NCBI RefSeq assembly: GCF_004341085.1
Contig: NZ_SLXW01000003.1
Span: forward strand, 682,001 to 746,000
Source of the DNA: Sphingomonas sp. PP-CE-1G-424
Lineage (GTDB): Bacteria > Pseudomonadota > Alphaproteobacteria > Sphingomonadales > Sphingomonadaceae
Direction: 5' to 3'
DNA: 64,000 nucleotides
This document shows, one piece after another, positions 27,565-36,027 of this stretch. How positions within the stretch are numbered: position 1 is the stretch's first letter; every line of letters begins with the position of its first letter. A model generated the notes under the pieces. The model made no database searches and had not been told where the DNA came from. It saw only the letters and a list, made by a program, of their open reading frames with translations. A program made the position numbers and the translations under genes.

Positions 27565-28133
27565 CCCGCTGGCCCATCGTGAAACTGACCCAGGCGCGCC
27601 AGGTGTTCGCGCTGATGGACGTCGACGAGGACGATCTTCCGCCCGCTGCAGACGATCTCCATGCGCGCTATGACTCGCTTCGCCGCGGCGACGCCCCGGC
27701 CGATGCGCTGGACTATATCGCGCACGCGCTGCCGCGTCAGGAGGCGGTCGCCTGGGCCGCACGATGCCTGCACGATCATGCACGCGATCGCAGCCTGCCG
27801 ATCCGCGATCAACTCGCGCTGGATCATGCGATGCGCTGGATCGACGAGCCGAGCGACACCAATCGTCGCGCGACCCACGCCGCCGCAGAGGCCGCCGGAC
27901 AACGCAGCCCGGAACGTCTGCTGGGGATGGCCGTTTTCTATTCAGGCGGATCGATCGCGCCCATAAATGCCGCCCCCGTCCTGGCGCCGCCCGAAGCCTG
28001 CCTGCGCTATGCCGCTAGCGCGGTGAAGGCATCGGCCTATCGCAGCGGCACGCCCGGTACCACGCTGACCGAGGCACTCGCGCTTGCCGAACAGGTTGCG
28101 GATCGCGGGGTTCAGGCGCTGGCGAAACCATGA
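27561..28133 (+). CDS. DUF6931-like protein between vgrG and tagH
   Basis: 190 residues, mostly alpha-helical and acidic, with no signal or membrane segment. Recognisable features are PADALDYIAHALPRQEAVAWAA, LDHAMRWIDEP and AVFYSGGSIAP. I match it to DUF6931 by this pattern and its position. The ATGA overlaps at both ends (with vgrG and with the FHA gene) tie its translation to theirs. A role as VgrG adaptor or spike-loading factor is plausible but not shown. Confidence 0.7.
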   Translation: MTRWPIVKLTQARQVFALMDVDEDDLPPAADDLHARYDSLRRGDAPADALDYIAHALPRQEAVAWAARCLHDHARDRSLPIRDQLALDHAMRWIDEPSDTNRRATHAAAEAAGQRSPERLLGMAVFYSGGSIAPINAAPVLAPPEACLRYAASAVKASAYRSGTPGTTLTEALALAEQVADRGVQALAKP

Positions 28134-29683
28134 CGCTCACGTTGACGATCGGGAATGTCGCAAGACTCGACAATGGCATGCCGACCGAGTTCGTGCTCAG
28201 CCGTCGCGGTGCCGTCGTCGGTCGCGCCGCTTCCTGCGACTGGAGCCTGCCCGATCCGCGCAATCACATTTCCTCGCGCCATTTCGAGATCATGTTCGAC
28301 GGCAACGGCTATATCCTGACCGATGTCAGCACCAATGGTACATATCTGAACGGCGCATCGACGCGGCTGCCGGCGCCGCATCGGATCATGCACGGCGACG
28401 TGGTGCAGATCGGCCATTACGAGATTGCCGCGCGGCTCACCGGCGACAGCGCGTCGATCGCGGCGGAGACCGCCGAACTGCCAAAGTCGGCTGAATGGCG
28501 TGGCTGGGACGATGGTCTCGCAGGGGCACCTGAAGCTTCTTCGACGCCTGATCCCTATGGCGCGTCGGGCTACGGTGCCGCGCAACATTGGGACAGCACG
28601 CCGATGCCGGCGGCGGCAGGGTCGAGCGGACGGTGGCAGCCGCAGATCGGCCCTGGCCTCGCACGACAGGAACCGCACCGGTCGCCGACGCCCCTTGCGC
28701 CGCCACCCCTTGCGCCGCCAACCGCCACGGGCGGTGGCTGGCATGCAACGCAAGCCGCACCCGACGTACCGGTCGCGTCGGCTTGGACCGCGCACGTTCC
28801 CGCACCGGACCCTGCATCGGGCTGGTCTAGCGCAGCGCCCGACCGCCCTGCAACGCCGTCGCCAGACGATGTCTGGGGTCGGATTGCGGAAGGCAATGTA
28901 GTCGATTGGGCAAGGGGCGGCTTTGGCCAGCCCGTGGAGGCACCGTCCGACCCGCTCGGCCTGTCGCGTCCCGCGGCGCGTGATGCGCTCCCTGCGGCGA
29001 CGCCGCAAATGACTCCGTCGGGCTGGGACACACCGCCGTCGAGCCCCGCCCCGGCCCCTTCCGCACCGTCCGCGCCATCTGCATCGCCTGCACCGCAGCC
29101 GCGAGGAGACATCGACGCTTTCCTGACCCAAATGGGATTGCGTAAGGAGCAGGTGACCGACGAGCCCAGCGTTGTACTGGCACGAAGCGGCCGCCTGCTG
29201 CGTCGGCTCGTCGCCGGGCTGGTCGTCATGGTCGAGGCCCGCGCCCGTGCGAAGGCGCAGTTAGGCGCGGAGATGACTGCTTTCACACCCGAGGGCAACA
29301 ATCCGATCAAGTTCGCCCGCACACCCGAAGAAGCGATGGCGATGCTGCTCAATCCGCCCCAACGCGGCTTCATGGACGCCGAAAACGCCATCGAAGACGC
29401 ATATGTCGACCTGCAATCGCACCAGATGGCGACGATCCGCGCCATGCAGGGCGCCTTGCGGGCGACGCTCGACCGTTTCTCCCCGACCGCGATCCGCACG
29501 CGAGCCGAGTCGAAAGGGCTGCTCGAGCGGATCCTACCCGCAGCCCGAGACGCCGCGCTATGGCAAGCGTACGAACGCGAGTTCGGCGGCGTCGCGCACG
29601 GTTCAGACGAGGCGTTCATGGACGTGTTCGCCAAGGAATTCCGGGAAGCCTACAACGCGCAGGCAAAACGGCCACCACCATGA
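28130..29683 (+). CDS. tagH: T6SS-associated FHA-domain protein TagH
   Basis: 517 residues. N-terminal FHA domain at about residues 20-95 with VVGRAASCDWSLPDP, ISSRHFEI and DVSTNGTYLNG, the phosphothreonine-binding loops. A long Pro/Ala-rich linker follows. The C-terminal TagH domain from about residue 325 has DAFLTQMGLRKEQV and LRRLVAGLVVMVEARAR. FHA proteins transmit PpkA-type threonine phosphorylation to T6SS assembly. No kinase or phosphatase gene is visible nearby, so any such regulator would lie elsewhere. Final gene of the overlapping three-gene spike operon. Confidence 0.92.
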   Translation: MTLTLTIGNVARLDNGMPTEFVLSRRGAVVGRAASCDWSLPDPRNHISSRHFEIMFDGNGYILTDVSTNGTYLNGASTRLPAPHRIMHGDVVQIGHYEIAARLTGDSASIAAETAELPKSAEWRGWDDGLAGAPEASSTPDPYGASGYGAAQHWDSTPMPAAAGSSGRWQPQIGPGLARQEPHRSPTPLAPPPLAPPTATGGGWHATQAAPDVPVASAWTAHVPAPDPASGWSSAAPDRPATPSPDDVWGRIAEGNVVDWARGGFGQPVEAPSDPLGLSRPAARDALPAATPQMTPSGWDTPPSSPAPAPSAPSAPSASPAPQPRGDIDAFLTQMGLRKEQVTDEPSVVLARSGRLLRRLVAGLVVMVEARARAKAQLGAEMTAFTPEGNNPIKFARTPEEAMAMLLNPPQRGFMDAENAIEDAYVDLQSHQMATIRAMQGALRATLDRFSPTAIRTRAESKGLLERILPAARDAALWQAYEREFGGVAHGSDEAFMDVFAKEFREAYNAQAKRPPP

Positions 29684-29762
29684 TCCTGCCGGATATGCCA
29701 AGCATCCTGGACAGTCGTTCAAAGTCGCGTGAATGCTCCATGGAAAGTTTATAATTTAGACG

Positions 29763-29802
29763 GGCGTCCTTCATGACACGTTCGAACCGTCTCGAGGACG
29801 CC
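29763..29802. terminator. Possible stem after tagH
   Basis: GGCGTCCT at 29763-29770 pairs with AGGACGCC at 29795-29802, giving an 8-bp stem with a 24-nt loop and no T-run. A weak candidate end for the vgrG-tagH transcript. Confidence 0.3.
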
Positions 29803-29970
29803 TGACACGGCCATAATGGCCATCGCGAAAATTCTGTTTCGCAATCGACTGAAGGGTTTCCGCCGGTGGACCCAAGGCTTGCCTTGGACGCATTTGTTAT
29901 CGTAGCGTGTCGCCCAATTGAAACATTGTTTTAGACCAGAACCTCCACTAACGTGGTAATTGGAGGGTAT

Positions 29971-30988
29971 GTGTCGGATAGACTTCAAGCCTATCGTAAC
30001 CAAGTTAGTGACTCAGTGGATCCCTGGCAGGCAAACGCATACAATCCATACATCATCGCGTATAATACGCAGCTACCAAGATAGTTTTAATAAGCAAAAG
30101 GAGAACGATAAAGCAAACGCGAAACTTTTCGTTTCCATCGTCGCCCTAATCCCAGGATCCATTCTGATGGCGAGTGCTGCAACGGCGTCGCTCCGTGTGA
30201 TTGCCAACCGCGCGGCACTACGTCTGCTGGCCTCCTGCAGCGCGACCCGTACTTTGGCCGTCTATAATGCGGTAGGGGCGAATGCCACAGCGACGTTCGC
30301 GATCAGAAAGACTCTGGATATCGTGAAGGACGAGGCCGGGAAGAAAATAAAAGACGCGGTCGTGAAGGCGATGTCCAACAGTCAGGACCTCCTTGCAACC
30401 GATCCCATCAACCGGGACAAGCAACTTAATTCCTGGCTAATTAATCACAAGCTGCTTGCCTACGATGCCGCTGCCGCCGTCGAGGAGAGCCGGACGATAA
30501 GCGCTGAGGCCAAGGAACAAGCATACGCGCAATTGCGATCAGCGCCGATTGCAAACAGGCCGATCGGAAAACTCGACCCTGCACGCTTGGCGCCAAAGAT
30601 CGAGCTCGGGTTCTATATGATCTGGCTTTTGGATTCCGATGAACTGGTGACTGAGATCAGCCCCGCAGGACCATATGGCGACGGCCGTTATAGCAGCGCG
30701 CCAATACAAAAAATGCCAAGCGACAAAGACTATCCTCGGGGAAACGCTGATCGGAGTCGAGGACCGGTACAGTGGGTCGGGGTCACGCGGCCGGGCGGTA
30801 ACGTCGAGGATCGAATCGATACGCTGAACAAACAATTACGGGGAAAAGCTTTTTATGATACCGGGGGGCTATTCGGGAAAAGCGACGCCAATCAGGCACG
30901 GGTGAAGGAGGTCGCTGCTGCGGAGCAAGTACTTTCTTGGCTCTCGAACGTGACGCAGCCCTTGGCACCGCTAGGCCTGAGGGCGTGA
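29971..30988 (+). CDS. Unknown candidate T6SS effector, apparently frameshifted near its N-terminus
   Basis: From about 30073 the frame ending at 30988 is clearly protein-coding, with hydrophobic helices (VSIVALIPGSILMASAA) and a soluble C-terminal half (LDPARLAPKIELGFYMIWLLD, AFYDTGGLFGK). Upstream of that point the protein-like sequence is in another frame. It starts at GTG 29971 after GGAGGG, reads SDRLQAYRNQVSDSVDPWQ and YNPYIIAYNTQ, and stops at TAG 30082-30084. Removing one base near 30072 joins the two parts. An alternative unbroken start (ATG 29969 or TTG 29960) gives an atypical N-terminus. Placed after the vgrG operon and 2 nt before a lipoprotein gene, it resembles an effector/immunity pair. 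No family recognised. Confidence 0.65.
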
Positions 30989-30990
30989 CT

Positions 30991-31650
30991 ATGCGCATTT
31001 CGTGCATGGTCGCTGCCTGCTCGCTCGCGCTGCTGGCAGGTTGTCATCTAAACGCCGCGAAGCCGCAATCGACACCCGACGATGCGATACAGCAGATACG
31101 CGAGCAGGTGGAGGGGCAACGTCAATGCGCACCGCTATTGTCTGGCACATACCCCATCGAGTTTAGCGCAGAAGCTCTCGCCGGGCCACACGTAGACGCT
31201 TTGGTGGCCGCTGGCCTTGTACGGCGAGTGCTTCTCGACCGCGCCGACGCGGGAGGCGATCGCCCCCGAGTGCGCATTGAACCGACATCAGCCGGCATGC
31301 AGGATATATGGCTCCGTCGGCTTGATCCGGCCAGCGGCCCCGAACCTATGCTGTGCTACGGTCGAAAACATGTGGTGGCTGTGCGTACTGGTCGGCACGA
31401 CAGCGGCTCGGAAACCGGCCCTTCCAAGCCGACAGAGGTTGGCCGATACGACTACCGTATTGTACAAACACCGTCTTGGACAAGTCGTGCAGACATCCGG
31501 GAAGCGTTCCCTTTCTTGGTGAAGGAACTGAATCGCACCCGTACCGCCGAGCAGGCGGCAACGCGGGTAGGAGACCGATGGACGCTCGCGTTTGATACAG
31601 GCCCGGACACGGGCGCTGAACCTGATTTAAGCGAGGGATTCTTCCCGTAG
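30991..31650 (+). CDS. Lipoprotein, candidate immunity protein for the preceding gene
   Basis: 219 residues with a signal peptide and lipobox LLAGC near residue 18. The mature protein has QRQCAPLLSGTYPIEF, a winged-helix-like ALAGPHVDALVAAGLVRR segment, MLCYGRKHVVAV and a C-terminal WTLAFDTGPD. The ATG lies 2 nt after the stop of the candidate effector. Periplasmic location and tight spacing favour immunity; the family is not recognised. Confidence 0.68.
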   Translation: MRISCMVAACSLALLAGCHLNAAKPQSTPDDAIQQIREQVEGQRQCAPLLSGTYPIEFSAEALAGPHVDALVAAGLVRRVLLDRADAGGDRPRVRIEPTSAGMQDIWLRRLDPASGPEPMLCYGRKHVVAVRTGRHDSGSETGPSKPTEVGRYDYRIVQTPSWTSRADIREAFPFLVKELNRTRTAEQAATRVGDRWTLAFDTGPDTGAEPDLSEGFFP

Positions 31651-32685
31651 CTGGCACATTCTCGTCTCTGAGGTGCTCTTCAAAATTATGCGATGGTTGT
31701 TTAACGGCTTCCGATCGCTTCGCAAAAGCACGCGGATTGCGTACCTTCGGACCCTTGCCCTGCCCTGCCCCCCGAACGAACGGCTGTTTACGACGATCGC
31801 TGCGCGATAGCGGCCGGGCTGCTTCCACAATGCCGATGGGTATCGTTGAAGATGCACGGGCGTGGTGGCCATTCCGCAGGTATCGAACCGTGACAAGGCC
31901 TAAGCACTGGTGCGCGATTTGCGCCCTCTCTTGAGCGGAGATCGCGCAGGCCCAGCGATAGCCAGGATGCGCTTGCCAACGCGTCTGGGGGGTTCGGTTC
32001 GGCTATGAGGTTCACGACGGGCGTTAAAATGCTCGAGTTCGACGAGCACTGGTTCGATGCCGAGGGCGAAGAAATAGGGCATCGACTGGCGTTCGGTTTG
32101 CGCTTGGCGACATCGCGTCTATCCCGCGCGCGACGTCGGACGAAGCATTCCGCAAAATAGCGCGCCGCGTTCGCGTAGCGCACGACAGTATCGTTATCGT
32201 CGATCTCGAAAACTACCTGCAGCGCATTCGAGATCCGCTCGAGTACTGCAAATGTTACGGATCGCCGCCCCGCAGCGATACCTGCCTCTCGTCGTCACAG
32301 CGGTAGCGGGACCGTGAATGACCCGCAATGCCGCTGTGCAGCATCTCGGGATAGCGACGCTGCGATGCGAGGCGTGCGTATCAAGCTCCTTCGCAAAAGC
32401 GGTCGAGCCAAGGGTTTAAAATGACCAAAACCGGCCAGTGAGATCCGTCGACCAGCTCATCAAGCCAGCGGACTCGCGATTTCGCACCCTGTCCGCGCTT
32501 GAGGCGGGACGGCAACGGTGCCGATATGCCGTTCGCTCGCTGGCTGCACCAATGTCGAACCCCTGCCTTGCTTGGCAGCTTTTACTTCCTCACCAAACGA
32601 GATGATCCGGCGCTTGATCTTCACCGAGCCCGCAAAAATAATAAAAGGTAATGATAACATAGGTTGCCACGTCGTCTAACGCGGT

Positions 32686-33008
32686 AATCGTGCTTGGAGA
32701 CGAGCCATGAATTGCGTTACGTTGATCGCGCGAACGTCGGACAGTTCACCGTGACGTTCAATTACGACGCTCTCGAGGCGCAAGCGTTCTAGCGGCTACG
32801 CGCGCTCATTGAGGCGGTGGTGCTATCGCTTGGGAATGCTGATCTCACCATCTGGCAGCTCGGAGAACTGGTGTCGATGTTAACGCTATGCGCGTCGCGA
32901 GCGCCCACAAAAGCCCCCGCGGGGGTGACCGAAGAGGCGTTGCAAATTAAGTTGGTTGCGGGGACAGGATCTGGCCAACATCATACATTAATCGTTGCGA
33001 AGGCGTAG
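32686..33008 (+). pseudogene. Small gene broken by an in-frame amber stop
   Basis: Reading through a single TAG at 32790-32792 gives a continuous protein-like sequence: ELRYVDRANVGQFTVTFNYD, then RLRALIEAVVLSLGNADLTI, LGELVSMLTLCAS and a short tail ending at 33008. An in-frame TAA limits it at its 5' end and no start codon is obvious. Function unknown. Confidence 0.5.
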
Positions 33009-33017
33009 GCTGTTGAT

Positions 33018-33060
33018 CGCCCAACTAATGTGGTCGCCCAACTAATGTGGTCGCCCAATG
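33018..33060. repeat. 17-bp tandem repeat
   Basis: TCGCCCAACTAATGTGG occurs twice in direct succession (33018-33034, 33035-33051), followed by a partial third copy TCGCCCAAT. It lies just after the broken gene and outside any supported coding region. Confidence 0.85.
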
Positions 33061-33174
33061 CGCCTCCCCGCCAGCGACGGCGTAGCGGGGACGACCGGGT
33101 TGGGAAGGAAAGCGGACATTCCGCTTTGGAGGCCACACCCCAGAAAAACGACCTATGAGCGGGTGCCAGATGCA

Positions 33175-33714
33175 TCAGTCTTTTGAATCGCCGGGGCCCT
33201 CGGTTTCCTGCCCATTTCGGGCTGATGCCAAATCCGTGAGTTTCGCATCACGTCGCGGAAGCGGTGGTAAGCTACCGTCCCTATTCCGCGGATCGCCTAG
33301 AGCGAAGGCGCCGCCGGTCAGACAGCCATCCAACGCCTCATGCTCTCGTTTGCTAAATGGCTCTCCCTTGCGCGAGTAGCCCTTTATGACACGCCCCGAA
33401 CCCTCATCGATAACGTCAATCACGAAGTGGCGGACAGGATTATCCAGTCGCACGATCGGCTTCGGTGCCTTTGGTACCTCCCGGTGACGCAGTGGCAAGC
33501 GGCTGCCCCAATCCTTTCCCAAGCACATCTCGACCCATTCAATGGACTTTGACGTGGAGCCATTAAAAGCGAGCCGCGATGGGGCAGGATCATTAGCAGG
33601 GACGTGTCTAGGTACGATGAATAGCACCGCAAACAGGAACAGCCCGCCAGCCACGAGCCAGGGCAAAGGTTGCTTCAGTGAGACGTGATTGAAGGTGGTT
33701 GGGACCGGTCGCAT
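33175..33714 (-). CDS. Membrane-anchored protein of unknown function
   Basis: 179 residues with one N-terminal transmembrane or signal-anchor segment (LPWLVAGGLFLFAVLFIV). A soluble part follows with VEMCLGKDWGSRL, RHFVIDVIDEGSGRVIKGYS and a Cys in ALDGCLTGG. The start overlaps the stop of a 67-residue secreted protein gene (TGATG), so the two are translationally coupled. No family recognised. Confidence 0.6.
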   Translation of the reverse strand: MRPVPTTFNHVSLKQPLPWLVAGGLFLFAVLFIVPRHVPANDPAPSRLAFNGSTSKSIEWVEMCLGKDWGSRLPLRHREVPKAPKPIVRLDNPVRHFVIDVIDEGSGRVIKGYSRKGEPFSKREHEALDGCLTGGAFALGDPRNRDGSLPPLPRRDAKLTDLASARNGQETEGPGDSKD

Positions 33715-33917
33715 CAGCGCATGATATAGCGCGTATCATCGCCTGTAAGGATCTCTCTGGGCGTGAGCTGACCAGTGTCATGATGCAAAACTTTGATTTT
33801 TGCACCGATCGGGAAGGGTATTCGCTGCCCCGGAGTTGTGCGACCTTGCGCGAGCGGGTTACGAAAAGTGGACAACGATGCAAAAGCCAGAAGGGCGAGA
33901 TTACGACTTTTTCGCAA
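33714..33917 (-). CDS. Small secreted protein of unknown function
   Basis: 67 residues: a basic N-terminus, the hydrophobic LALLAFASLS, a possible signal cleavage near LAQG, then GAKIKVLHHDTGQLTPREIL. The stop overlaps the ATG of the membrane-protein gene that follows. It runs divergently from the gene at 33926. Small size and lack of known relatives limit certainty; the coupling is the main support. Confidence 0.48.
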   Translation of the reverse strand: MRKSRNLALLAFASLSTFRNPLAQGRTTPGQRIPFPIGAKIKVLHHDTGQLTPREILTGDDTRYIMR

Positions 33918-33925
33918 CGATTAGT

Positions 33926-34396
33926 ATGCGGGATAAGCTAATCGGGTGGGCTATAATATTCACTCCTGTGCTGGCGATGTTACTCCTTTTGAAGCTGTGT
34001 TATCGGCCAGAGCCCATTGAACCTCGCTACGTATATGGCTGCTACGCGAGCAAAGTAGCCCCCCGCCTACTTATCGATGCAAAATCGATTTCATTCGATA
34101 ACTCTGGTATTAGTCCGACAGGTTATGAAGTGAGAGCGGAGAAGCAAGGGTACTCGATTTATACGAAAGCGAAGATTATCCTAAATCGAACGACAGGCGG
34201 CCAGTTTGCGTTCGTGGCATCCCCCTATGGAACGTCGCTTCCACTGCTACCTGAGCATTACAGCGAACCACGATACCTTCGGCACCTAAGCGAATTTAGT
34301 GGTAAGTTCTATGCGTTCTCTCGACAGGCGGATGAGGTGGTCTACTCGCGGATGAAGCCGAAGGGCGCATGCCTCACGCAATCGAGTGTCCGTTGA
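33926..34396 (+). CDS. Membrane-anchored protein of unknown function
   Basis: 156 residues from ATG 33926: one N-terminal transmembrane helix (LIGWAIIFTPVLAMLLLLKL), then an extracytoplasmic domain with YVYGCYASKVAPRLLIDAKS and FVASPYGTSLPLLPEHYSEP. ATG 33878 would add 16 residues but overlap the divergent gene. The base composition is lower in GC than the core genes. Function unknown. Confidence 0.58.
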   Translation: MRDKLIGWAIIFTPVLAMLLLLKLCYRPEPIEPRYVYGCYASKVAPRLLIDAKSISFDNSGISPTGYEVRAEKQGYSIYTKAKIILNRTTGGQFAFVASPYGTSLPLLPEHYSEPRYLRHLSEFSGKFYAFSRQADEVVYSRMKPKGACLTQSSVR

Positions 34397-34412
34397 TGGG
34401 CGGAAACAGAAG

Positions 34413-34877
34413 TCAGCTGTTCGGGCAGCGGTTTGCTGGTGCCAGAGTGACGTTTCGGTACGAGAGCGTGCGCTGAACATCGCCGTCGTCCGTGCTGATC
34501 GTTGCGGCGCCCTTGAACGTAGCAGGAATACCGCTGCCAGAAGGCCCAATGTCCGTACGTTGCACCGGCGCCGAGAGGGTGACGAGCACAAATGCGCGAA
34601 GGTCGCTGGGACTGCCCTTATTGAACCACGTGGATCCCTGGCTTCCATTGCCTTCGAGGCCACCACTCGGGGTGGCGCTGCTCCCGGCTTTGATTCGCCA
34701 GCCGCTTGGGATGCGGCAGATCGATCGAAATTGAACGCCCCACGTCTTAATCGCGAAAGCGCTAATGCTTTCCGTATCCATGAGCGGGATTCGTCCGATT
34801 GACAGTAGATAAGTGCGGGGATGGTCGACGGGCGATGCACCGATAGTCAGCAACGCCAGGGGGAGCAGAACCTTCAT
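34413..34877 (-). CDS. Secreted protein of unknown function
   Basis: 154 residues with a signal peptide (KVLLPLALLTIGASP). The mature part holds a conserved-looking core WGVQFRSICRIPSGWRIKAG and a beta-rich C-terminus (RTLSYRNVTLAPANRCPN) with two Cys that could pair. The start overlaps the stop of the upstream gene by ATGA, so both are in one operon. No family assigned. Confidence 0.62.
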   Translation of the reverse strand: MKVLLPLALLTIGASPVDHPRTYLLSIGRIPLMDTESISAFAIKTWGVQFRSICRIPSGWRIKAGSSATPSGGLEGNGSQGSTWFNKGSPSDLRAFVLVTLSAPVQRTDIGPSGSGIPATFKGAATISTDDGDVQRTLSYRNVTLAPANRCPNS

Positions 34878-35209
34878 GTAATTAACCTGTCGGAACGGCT
34901 GTTATCGGGCAAGCCTCGCAACGGCTTAAGTGGCTGGTTTTGGGCGAAAGCGGACCTATGGAGCAGTTTGAACCCATATTGCAGGAACTTGTATTCAGCG
35001 GCCCACCGCTCCGCTGCCGCCACGGCGTCGGCAAAGGCACCGTCATTCTTCGGCAGCGAGCCATAGCCGACCCACTCGCCGCTCGGGTTCCATGCAGCAC
35101 CGGTCCCGAAGAACCGGCCATCGTCCGATGCCTCCACGATCAGCCACGGCTCGTCGTCGCCGCGATCCGGCATCTGCTCGCCGGGCGATAGGTAGATGAT
35201 CTTTGTCAT
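34874..35209 (-). CDS. Small cytoplasmic protein of unknown function
   Basis: 111 residues from the ATG at 35209 (MTKIIYLSPGEQMPD). It is acidic, with aromatic motifs WLIVEASDDGRFF and GEWVGYGSLPKNDG, a helix AVAAAERWAAEYK, and no signal peptide. A longer start at 35275 is possible but adds unlike sequence. Overlaps the secreted-protein gene by 4 nt, which suggests a functional pair. No family recognised. Confidence 0.58.
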   Translation of the reverse strand: MTKIIYLSPGEQMPDRGDDEPWLIVEASDDGRFFGTGAAWNPSGEWVGYGSLPKNDGAFADAVAAAERWAAEYKFLQYGFKLLHRSAFAQNQPLKPLRGLPDNSRSDRLIT

Positions 35210-35304
35210 AACTCGGACAATGCCGCGCCTGTCGAACGTCCACAACTGGGCGATTTCAGACGTTGGCAACGTCAACTCAGGTATCGTCCAGCTTCCTGCA
35301 CCCG

Positions 35305-36021
35305 TCAGTCATGCGTCTTAGCCTGCCATGTCGCATGTTCGATCCCGTGCACCTTCGCCAGGTGATCCGTGATCGCGTCCAGTTCCTCCGACGGCACGTT
35401 CGTCGCCACCAGCGTCGCGGCTATCTCGACCCGGTCCTCGCCGCGCTCGGTCACAGCCAGCTCCGCCACCTGCAGTTGCGCAGCCTCCAGATGCTCGACC
35501 ACCAGATCGCCGATCGGTCCCGCATCCCCCGCCGCAACCGTCACCATCACGCTGTAGGTGGCCTCGATCGTCCGCCCCTCGGTCGGGATCCGGTTGATCC
35601 CGTCGACCAGCGGCCGCAGCGCGGTGTTCGCCAGCAGCACGACGAAGGTGAGCAAGCCCGCCTCCGCGATCATGTCGCTGCCCGCGCACGACCCCACCGC
35701 CGCCGAGCACCACAAGGTCGCGGCGGTGTTCAGCCCGCGGACGTTCATGCCCTCCTTCATGATCACGCCCGCGCCGAGGAAGCCGATCCCCGACACGACA
35801 TAGGCGATGATTCGGATGGACTCGACGTCGCCGCCGAGCCGCTGGCCGAGATCGACGAACGCCGCCGACCCGAGCGCGACCAGCGTGTTGGTCCTGAGCC
35901 CCGCGGTGCGCTGGCGATATTGCCGCTCCGCACCGATCAGCGTCCCGAACACGAACGCGGCGATATAGCTCACCAGCGTGTCGAGGAACGGCCACAGGTG
36001 AAACGTCTCGACGAACCGCAC
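35305..36021 (-). CDS. MgtC/SapB-family membrane protein
   Basis: 238 residues. The N-terminal MgtC domain has several transmembrane helices and the signature LIGAERQYRQRTAGLRTNTLVALGSA. GIGFLGAGVIMKEG and NTAATLWCSAAVG follow, and then a cytoplasmic ACT-like C-terminal region from about residue 150. Family members occur in Mg2+ homeostasis, virulence and membrane potential control. The stop lies near an operon of unknown genes. It begins 6 nt after the S9 peptidase stop, so both may be co-transcribed. Confidence 0.9.
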   Translation of the reverse strand: MRFVETFHLWPFLDTLVSYIAAFVFGTLIGAERQYRQRTAGLRTNTLVALGSAAFVDLGQRLGGDVESIRIIAYVVSGIGFLGAGVIMKEGMNVRGLNTAATLWCSAAVGSCAGSDMIAEAGLLTFVVLLANTALRPLVDGINRIPTEGRTIEATYSVMVTVAAGDAGPIGDLVVEHLEAAQLQVAELAVTERGEDRVEIAATLVATNVPSEELDAITDHLAKVHGIEHATWQAKTHD

Positions 36022-36027
36022 CGGACG

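Larger units (their letters stand above)
31651..33174. other. Gene-poor stretch with degenerate fragments
   Basis: No intact gene can be supported across about 1.5 kb. Open frames on both strands are short and mostly lack start signals. Two plus-strand stretches have natural protein composition: 32046-32306 (GDIASIP, AFRKIARRVRVAHDSIVIVDLENYL) and 32686-33008. A minus-strand piece at 32082-31900 (MPYFFALGIEPVLVELEHFNAR) also reads like a fragment. The stretch is probably eroded accessory DNA at the edge of the T6SS island. Confidence 0.55.

Noticed and set aside
31788..32183. 131-codon minus-strand open frame
   Set aside because: Arg/Ser-rich, no start signal or recognisable domain, and competing short frames on both strands; kept only as part of the degenerate stretch.
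33018..33060. Possible CRISPR-like repeat
   Set aside because: Units are directly adjacent with no spacers and only two full copies; a simple tandem repeat.
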